Part shown: in pieces, positions 6,680-10,106 of the stretch
Layout: each line of letters opens with the position of its first letter
How positions within the stretch are numbered: position 1 is the stretch's first letter
Assembly (NCBI GenBank): GCA_030666985.1
Contig: DAOUWT010000075.1
Location: forward strand, 1-10,106
DNA from: Chloroflexota bacterium
GTDB lineage: Bacteria; Chloroflexota; Anaerolineae; Anaerolineales; UBA11858
Direction of reading: 5' to 3'
Length of the DNA stretch: 10,106 nucleotides
Notes under the pieces: generated by a model
What the model was told of the DNA's origin: nothing
Database searches by the model: none
The model's input: only the letters and a program-made list of their open reading frames with translations
Program-made: the position numbers and the translations under genes

Positions 6680-6716
6680 TCTAAAGGTCTGCAAATCTGA
6701 GACCTTTAGGGTTTTG
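6680..6716 (+). terminator. second hairpin with T-run, upstream of moaD
   Basis: CTAAAGGTCT (6681-6690) pairs with AGACCTTTAG (6700-6709) around the loop GCAAATCTG, followed by GGTTTT. It shares the AGGTCT/AGACCT core with the hairpin at 6609-6641 and the right arm with 2326-2340. It ends ten bases before the moaD ATG, where it could act as a leader attenuator. Confidence 0.45.
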
Positions 6717-6725
6717 GTTCAAATT

Positions 6726-6965
6726 ATGAAAGTTGAAATTCGCGTATTCGCAACCTTAAGGCGTTATTTGCCAGAATTAGGGATAGGGGAAGCTAGAATC
6801 ATGGAGATAGAACCTGGTACAAGTATGGGCGATATTCAGGAAGCGATAGGCCTGCCGGCTGATGAAGTGAAAATCATCATGTGTAATAATCTCAATGTTG
6901 AGCCTGACGTTATCGCACAAGACGGCGACCGTATTACATATATCCCCGCCGTCGCTGGGGGATAG
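6726..6965 (+). CDS. moaD: MoaD-type sulfur carrier with C-terminal Gly-Gly
   Basis: A 79-residue protein with the standard small-subunit molybdopterin synthase layout: strand MKVEIRVFATLRRYL, MEIEPGTSMGDIQEAIGLP (helix region), VKIIMCNNLNVEPDVIAQDGDRITYIPAVAGG. The Gly-Gly end (Gly78, Gly79) is the site that, in MoaD, is adenylated by MoeB and thiocarboxylated, then donates sulfur to make the dithiolene of the pterin cofactor. Length is typical. I prefer ATG 6726 over a TTG at 6714, since MKVEIRVF starts the first strand; neither has a good ribosome binding site, though the hairpin just upstream may influence initiation. The stop is six bases before the next ATG, so the two are probably cotranscribed. 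Its place beside the aldehyde:ferredoxin oxidoreductase suggests service to the tungstopterin rather than general Moco, an inference. Confidence 0.85.
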   Translation: MKVEIRVFATLRRYLPELGIGEARIMEIEPGTSMGDIQEAIGLPADEVKIIMCNNLNVEPDVIAQDGDRITYIPAVAGG

Positions 6966-6971
6966 TATTGG

Positions 6972-7760
6972 ATGATTGATTTTCAACACAAATTTTGGGG
7001 GTATGAAATAGACATTCCCGAGGATTGGACACATAAAACTTTTCAAGATATTGATGGGTTTGCCCTAGACCCTAATGCATTTGAGCCAGACTACGAAGGC
7101 GCACATTTAGGCCAAATCTTAATTCGAGGGGAATGGAATAGTACTGATCAAACTATTGACACTTTGTGGAACCAACACATCACTAAATTATCGGTAATGA
7201 TGGGCGCAAAAAGGGTAGGCTCCGCTCCTTGGCAGATGGGTGGGGCGTCTGGCTTCGAGGTGGAGATACTCCTCCCCAAACAGAACAGAAAGCGGCTCTG
7301 GGCCGGGATTTTAGAAAAGGGCCGGGTTATTCTGCATTTTACGGTATTGCATTGGAAAGAAACCCGCCCGGACTTCGAGCCTCTGGCGACTAAGGTGATT
7401 TCAAGTTTACGTTTTATGGACAAGGTTTCTCAAATCGACACCACTGCTCTCGGAATCCCCATCCCCACCCATTGCCCTAGCATAGCCCCCGCCCAATTTA
7501 TTGATGACATAAAAGACCCCTCATTGTGGCAGGCTTACGAGGTCAATAACAATGTAGGGGCATTACAAGCATTCTACCTTCGAGAGGCTAAAAACTACGA
7601 CTGGGAAATCGTTGGATATAGCCCCTTTCCAAGCGCAGAGTTAGGCTTTGCGCGTTTAGAACTCCAAAAAGGAGAAAAACAAGTCACTTTAGGGCTAATG
7701 CCAGCAGAAAGCAAGAAAGAATCTAGTCGGATAGTTATCAAACATTATAAGGATGATTGA
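6972..7760 (+). CDS. uncharacterised soluble protein in AOR gene block
   Basis: A 262-residue protein without signal peptide or membrane segment. I do not recognise a named family with certainty. The first ~148 residues look like one alpha/beta domain: FWGYEIDIPEDWTHKTF at the start and LHFTVLHWKETRPDFEPLAT, then KVISSLRFMD at the end. That resembles the Mog1/PsbP/DUF1795-like pattern, with the protein's own PEDW and a closing SLRF strand. Residues 185-245 form a second part (LWQAYEVNNNVGALQAFYLR, WEIVGYSPFP, ARLELQKGEKQVTLGLMP), with the look of domains that recur in exported chloroflexal proteins. The ATG at 6972 lies six bases after the moaD stop; GGGGGA at 6957-6962 may be its ribosome binding site. 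Its TGA is two bases before the next gene's ATG. Tight packing makes it an operon member; its job in cofactor or enzyme maturation is a guess. Confidence 0.7.
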   Translation: MIDFQHKFWGYEIDIPEDWTHKTFQDIDGFALDPNAFEPDYEGAHLGQILIRGEWNSTDQTIDTLWNQHITKLSVMMGAKRVGSAPWQMGGASGFEVEILLPKQNRKRLWAGILEKGRVILHFTVLHWKETRPDFEPLATKVISSLRFMDKVSQIDTTALGIPIPTHCPSIAPAQFIDDIKDPSLWQAYEVNNNVGALQAFYLREAKNYDWEIVGYSPFPSAELGFARLELQKGEKQVTLGLMPAESKKESSRIVIKHYKDD

Positions 7761-7762
7761 AA

Positions 7763-8080
7763 ATGGCAGAAATTCACCTTTACGGAGAACTGCGCCGGTT
7801 CGTGCCTGATAGCAGGCCAACAGGAGACAGCGTTATTCACTTGGACTCTCTTGAAAACGAAACATTAGAAGCCTTGCTGCAGCGAGCTGGCCTGGATATT
7901 GATGAAATTTACACTATTTTCTTAAATTCAAAATTATTAACAACTCACAACACAATGGCCCAGTACCTGGGATACCAGCAAGTATGCGAGAATTGCCGTA
8001 ACTGGGATTTGTCCGTTGTGATTAAGAACGATGACCGTTTGGGGATTTTTGGAATAGATATGGCCGCCCTGGTTGTTTAG
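7763..8080 (+). CDS. third MoaD/ThiS-like ubiquitin-fold protein, no GG
   Basis: A 105-residue protein of beta-grasp type: MAEIHLYGELRRFVPDS forms the first strand, SLENETLEALLQRAGLDIDE the helix region, IYTIFLNSKLL the next strand, and VIKNDDRLGIFGIDMAALVV the end. Like the protein at 4296 it has D-x-(V/L)-G-I-F near the end instead of a terminal Gly-Gly; here the chain stops at Val105. Residues 75-78 are Cys-Glu-Asn-Cys, a CxxC pair absent from the two other carriers. ATG 7763 is preferred to a TTG at 7757, because AAGGA (7749-7753) lies nine bases ahead and the ATG follows the upstream stop by two bases, suggesting translational coupling. As the last gene of the block, it may be a structural or cofactor-delivery partner of the oxidoreductase rather than a sulfur donor; this is an inference. 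Confidence 0.75.
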   Translation: MAEIHLYGELRRFVPDSRPTGDSVIHLDSLENETLEALLQRAGLDIDEIYTIFLNSKLLTTHNTMAQYLGYQQVCENCRNWDLSVVIKNDDRLGIFGIDMAALVV

Positions 8081-8104
8081 GCATAGAATGCGCGAAATTT
8101 TTGG

Positions 8105-8133
8105 TTGACGGTGGTCTTTCAGCGTGATAAAAT
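8105..8133 (+). promoter_or_regulatory. promoter of tRNA-Lys
   Basis: TTGACG (8105-8110), a 17-base spacer and TAAAAT (8128-8133) form a near-consensus housekeeping-sigma promoter, with an extended -10 TG at 8125-8126. The start point would be near 8140, a few bases before the mature tRNA. Confidence 0.8.
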
Positions 8134-8145
8134 GCCCCGCAGAGT

Positions 8146-8217
8146 GGGCGTGTAGCTCAATGGTAGAGCAGTGGCCTTTTAAGCCATTGGTTGCGGGTTC
8201 GATTCCCTCCACGCTCA
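8146..8217 (+). tRNA. trnK: tRNA-Lys (TTT anticodon)
   Basis: The 72-base sequence folds into a cloverleaf. The acceptor stem GGGCGTG (8146-8152) pairs with CACGCTC (8210-8216) with one G-U, and A8217 is the discriminator. The D stem is GCTC/GAGC. The anticodon stem is GTGGC/GCCAT with loop CTTTTAA, giving anticodon TTT (8178-8180), which reads lysine AAA/AAG. The T stem GCGGG/CCCTC with loop TTCGATT has one C-U mismatch. The 3' CCA is not encoded and must be added. A strong promoter stands just upstream and accessory-type genes follow just downstream. Confidence 0.95.
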
Positions 8218-8249
8218 CTTGTTTGTATTTAAGGGGGAAAGTAAATATC

Positions 8250-8528
8250 ATGCCCCGCTTTAGGGAAGGACGCTTTGTGCCTGACGCTGTTGTGGAGAAA
8301 GATGGGGAGAAATTTTACGTAGAAATGGATCTCCACTACGGCAAGGATGCTAAATGGCGGAACATGCACAATGCCCTGGGTTACATCGCCTTTTGCGGGC
8401 GCTCACCGCAACATGAGCAGACGCTTCTGAAGGAATGCAGGGAGGTGGGAAAACCTGTCTACTCAACCAACCTCACTGACTTGATCATCGGAAAAGAGAC
8501 GCTCTGGGGAACAACTCGAGCCGTGTGA
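8250..8528 (+). CDS. short PD-(D/E)XK or Replic_Relax-like fragment
   Basis: A 92-residue protein following the tRNA. The middle, RFVPDAVVEKDGEKFYVEMD, has Pro11-Asp12 about 13 residues before Glu25-x-Asp27, with Lys32/Lys35 nearby. That is the spacing seen in PD-(D/E)XK-type folds and in the C-terminal part of replication-relaxation (Replic_Relax) proteins of mobile elements, where a PDA...ExD segment is typical. If the latter, this is only the tail end of a gene usually far longer, so probably a remnant. ATG 8250 follows AAGGGGGA (8231-8238) at about eleven bases; an earlier in-frame GTG-type start would lie inside the tRNA and is unlikely. It overlaps the next open frame's most upstream start by four bases. 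Function uncertain. Confidence 0.5.
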   Translation: MPRFREGRFVPDAVVEKDGEKFYVEMDLHYGKDAKWRNMHNALGYIAFCGRSPQHEQTLLKECREVGKPVYSTNLTDLIIGKETLWGTTRAV

Positions 8529-8584
8529 CAAATGCAACTCTCGTAGAGATCGGGTTTGTCACAAAAGAGCAAAAGAGGAAGAAT

Positions 8585-9168
8585 ATGAGTAAACCAATCA
8601 AAAGAATCACCGCCGATACACCCATCGGGGAAGCTGAAATAGTACAACTCAGTCAACTACCAACACGAGCTTCAAGGCTTAAAAACCCCCTCTTCTACAT
8701 GTCTTCCCACTCCCTAGCGCGGAAACACGGAGGAGTCTCAGCAGCCCGTCATAATGCTTCTACCCAAGTAGGGCGTTGGCTAACCAAAGAGGATGTTGTC
8801 GTTCGCTTGGATGGGGATACTAGAAACATCAAACCAGACAATCTGGAAGTGTATATTCGCACATCAATCAAGAAAGTCAACACTGACACACCCGTCGAGG
8901 AAGCCGAAATAATTCAATACCCCCATCCAAGAGTCTTTTTAACATCAAGGGGTATACCAACTTCTATATGCCATCTCATCCCTTGGCTAACAACGGGGGC
9001 TATGTCTCAGCAGCTCGACACAACGCCTCAATTAAAGCAGACCATTGACTAACCGATGAGGATGGCATCGTTCGCTACTTGGATAACAACCCCAAAAATA
9101 TTACCCCTTCAAATTTGGTAGTGGTACGTCAAGAATGGGTCACTCTAATATGTGAGTGGTGCGCTTAG
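8585..9168 (+). pseudogene. tandem HNH-like gene broken by indel and stop
   Basis: An uninterrupted 155-codon frame runs 8585-9052, with AGAGGAAGA before ATG 8585, and its first copy (residues 4-90) is intact. It looks like phage-type HNH endonuclease DNA-binding domains: FYMSSHSLARKHGG, SAARHNAS, GRWLTKED, then VVVRLDGDTRNIKPDNLEVY. The usual VHH of the nuclease motif is replaced (Val73-Arg74), so the catalytic site is probably gone. From residue 95 the gene repeats itself (IKKVNTDTPVEEAEIIQ against IKRITADTPIGEAEIVQ). Restoring one T in the T-run at 8936-8940 reopens NIKGYTNFYMPSHPLANNGG and ARHNAS, the matching second copy in another frame. That copy then meets TGA 9046-9048 where the first has Trp, and continues LTDEDGIVRYLDNNPKNITP to TAG at 9166. 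So the second half is dead. Confidence 0.55.
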
Positions 9169-9202
9169 GGGGTGAAGACACTTCGACTTTGTTTTTACGT
9201 CA

Positions 9203-9598
9203 CTATAGCGCGAAATCCCAGGGAGGTATGATGGAGATACCCTCCACTTGTTTTAGATCCAAAAGATCGCGATCGCTGTTAACAATTGCACTAGCTTTTC
9301 CACACAGAGCTGCTTCTATAAATTTATTGTCGGATGGATCGCGCACGATATTTAGCTGGATATTTGGTTCTACCCAATGTGATTCCTCTTGGATAAATGA
9401 AAGCATCTCATTCACGAGGCTAGCAGGTAACCCGAACTTCGGGCGTTTGAGGACAGTTTCGTATTCTTCATAAATCTCTGAGCTGATGATGAGTGTAAAG
9501 CTGCCCTGTCGCCAACGTTTCAAAACCAACACGCTTGATCCTCCGAGTAGACCAGAGACCAGGACACTTGTATCTAAGACGACATGGGGAATAGTCAT
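9203..9598 (-). CDS. PIN-domain ribonuclease toxin (type II TA)
   Basis: A 131-residue PIN-domain protein, the kind of RNase found as toxin in VapBC-like pairs; it acts on cellular RNA in the cytoplasm. Acidic residues expected in the metal-binding site are visible: Asp9 in VVLDTSVLVSGLL, Glu residues in SSEIYEEYETVL (39-50), Asp87/Asp90 in RDPSDNKFIEAAL (86-98), and Asp109 in NSDRDLLDL (107-115). The whole arrangement is that of the PIN_3/TIGR00305-type family with normal length. The ATG at 9598-9596 overlaps the antitoxin TGA (9597-9595) as ATGA, so translation is coupled and toxin follows antitoxin in one transcript. The complete active site suggests a working toxin. It runs opposite to the upstream degraded genes and shares no promoter with them. 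Confidence 0.85.
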   Translation of the reverse strand: MTIPHVVLDTSVLVSGLLGGSSVLVLKRWRQGSFTLIISSEIYEEYETVLKRPKFGLPASLVNEMLSFIQEESHWVEPNIQLNIVRDPSDNKFIEAALCGKASAIVNSDRDLLDLKQVEGISIIPPWDFAL

Positions 9599-9837
9599 TC
9601 ACTGCGCCTTACCGATACAACCTCGGCTTCAATATCCTCGTCAGTGATGTCACGCGCAGACGCGATACGCTGAGCCGTCAACCACAGGCGATCAAACCGC
9701 TCTTCAGTCGTCAAGCTTCGGTTTTGATGCTTCAGAAAACGCACGAAGTCCAGAATTTCTAGCATTGCTGTATCTGGCAGATCATGCAACTCTTGAATTG
9801 CCAGCTTACGCATGTTTGTATTGGTAATTACATTCAT
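9595..9837 (-). CDS. antitoxin of the PIN-domain pair
   Basis: An 80-residue protein immediately upstream of the toxin gene, overlapping it by four bases. LPDTAMLEILDFVRFLKHQN (residues 20-39) resembles the DUF2281-type antitoxins linked to PIN toxins, and the rest is charged and helical (TTEERFDRLWLTAQR, DITDEDIEAEVVSV). Such antitoxins bind their toxin with the C-terminal part and often repress their own promoter. I choose ATG 9837 over GTG 9843 because GAGAGGTG (9848-9841 on the minus strand) is then spaced five bases from the start. The promoter with extended -10 box stands about 38 bases upstream. It is a complete pair with the toxin. Confidence 0.8.
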   Translation of the reverse strand: MNVITNTNMRKLAIQELHDLPDTAMLEILDFVRFLKHQNRSLTTEERFDRLWLTAQRIASARDITDEDIEAEVVSVRRSE

Positions 9838-9874
9838 AGTCACCTCTCAATCGCTTCACAGGATTACCCTCTGA

Positions 9875-9883
9875 ATTATACCA
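9875..9883 (-). promoter_or_regulatory. extended -10 promoter of antitoxin-toxin operon
   Basis: On the minus strand TATAAT (9880-9875) is preceded by TGG, the extended -10 signature. The -35 region is weak, as is usual for extended -10 promoters. The leader to ATG 9837 would be about 31 bases. Confidence 0.65.
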
Positions 9884-9908
9884 CCGGAGTTTTGTATTGT
9901 GTGGGCCA

Positions 9909-9974
9909 GTAAATTGGTAAATTGGAGATTGGTATATTGGTGCAAACGTTAGAACGTTAGAATGTAGAACGTGT
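9909..9974. repeat. two adjoining 7-8 bp tandem tracts
   Basis: Units GTAAATTG, GTAAATTG, GAGATTG and GTATATTG (9909-9939) are followed by AACGTTAG, AACGTTAG, AATGTAG and AACGTGT (9945-9974). Periods are 8, 8, 7, 8 and 8, 8, 7, 7. They differ in unit sequence from the other tracts but share the period. Confidence 0.55.
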
Positions 9975-10106
9975 AACCTAAGAAGTTTTAAGGCTGGGGC
10001 GTTCTAATGTTCCTCCTGCCCCATGCCAACCCTATCAGATTAGCGTCTTTTCCAACCTCTAGGAGTGGCACAACAAGAGTGTCGGACACGAGCCGGTGTC
10101 ACCCAA
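9975..10106. other. non-coding end of window with small palindromes
   Basis: I see no gene in this stretch. Near the edge, GTGTCGGACAC (10080-10090) is an odd-length palindrome, and GACAC/GTGTC recurs once more with a GAGCCG loop (10086-10101). They may be the start of a mobile element or a protein-binding site whose rest lies outside the window. Confidence 0.4.

Noticed and set aside
8124..8249. Upstream start for the 92-residue protein
   Set aside because: This segment is the tRNA gene and its promoter region; the apparent residues are a translation of the tRNA.
9156..9473. Plus-strand open frame opposite the PIN-domain gene
   Set aside because: It is antisense to a clear PIN toxin with its antitoxin and shows no family pattern.
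8146..10106. att direct repeat from integration at the tRNA
   Set aside because: I looked for a second copy of the GGTTCGATTCCCTCC-type tRNA end in the rest of the window and found none, so no attachment site is called.

Overview
The window looks like a chromosomal segment of a free-living anaerobic or facultative bacterium. An Anaerolineae-type member of the Chloroflexota is my best guess. The reasons are gene content (a tungsten-type aldehyde:ferredoxin oxidoreductase with several MoaD/ThiS-like partners, a DUF4173-type membrane protein, UvrC) and intergenic DNA full of short 7-8 bp tandem repeats and hairpins. The assignment is an inference; no phylogenetic marker other than a tRNA and uvrC is present.

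Layout, left to right. (1) 55-1938: a full-length uvrC, whose -10 box sits so close to the ATG that the mRNA may be leaderless. A 36-codon gene for a small, basic, single-span membrane protein follows (2024-2134). (2) 2135-2369: no gene, but two imperfect inverted repeats. (3) 2370-3968: a polytopic DUF4173-like membrane protein. (4) 3969-4295: no gene. A GC-rich tract leads into three identical 29-bp repeats at an exact 62-bp period with two unrelated 33-bp spacers, a CRISPR-like mini-array with no cas genes in view.

(5) 4296-8080: a five-gene same-strand block centred on the aldehyde:ferredoxin oxidoreductase (4796-6556). A ThiS/MoaD-like protein precedes it. It is followed by a canonical MoaD ending in Gly-Gly, an unrecognised soluble 262-residue protein and a third ubiquitin-fold protein without Gly-Gly. 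Between the enzyme and moaD lies an 88-bp nested palindrome whose core hairpin also looks like a terminator. The block suggests dedicated pterin-cofactor or sulfur-carrier support for the enzyme.

(6) 8105-9843: tRNA-Lys(TTT) with a near-ideal promoter, followed by genes that look accessory. These are a short Replic_Relax/PD-(D/E)XK-like fragment, a decaying tandem HNH-like gene broken by a one-base deletion and a nonsense codon, and on the other strand a PIN-domain toxin/antitoxin pair with an ATGA overlap. This resembles a degraded integration at a tRNA gene, though no flanking att repeat was found. (7) 9844-10106: no gene; the antitoxin promoter, two more short-tandem-repeat tracts and a small palindromic cluster at the window edge.
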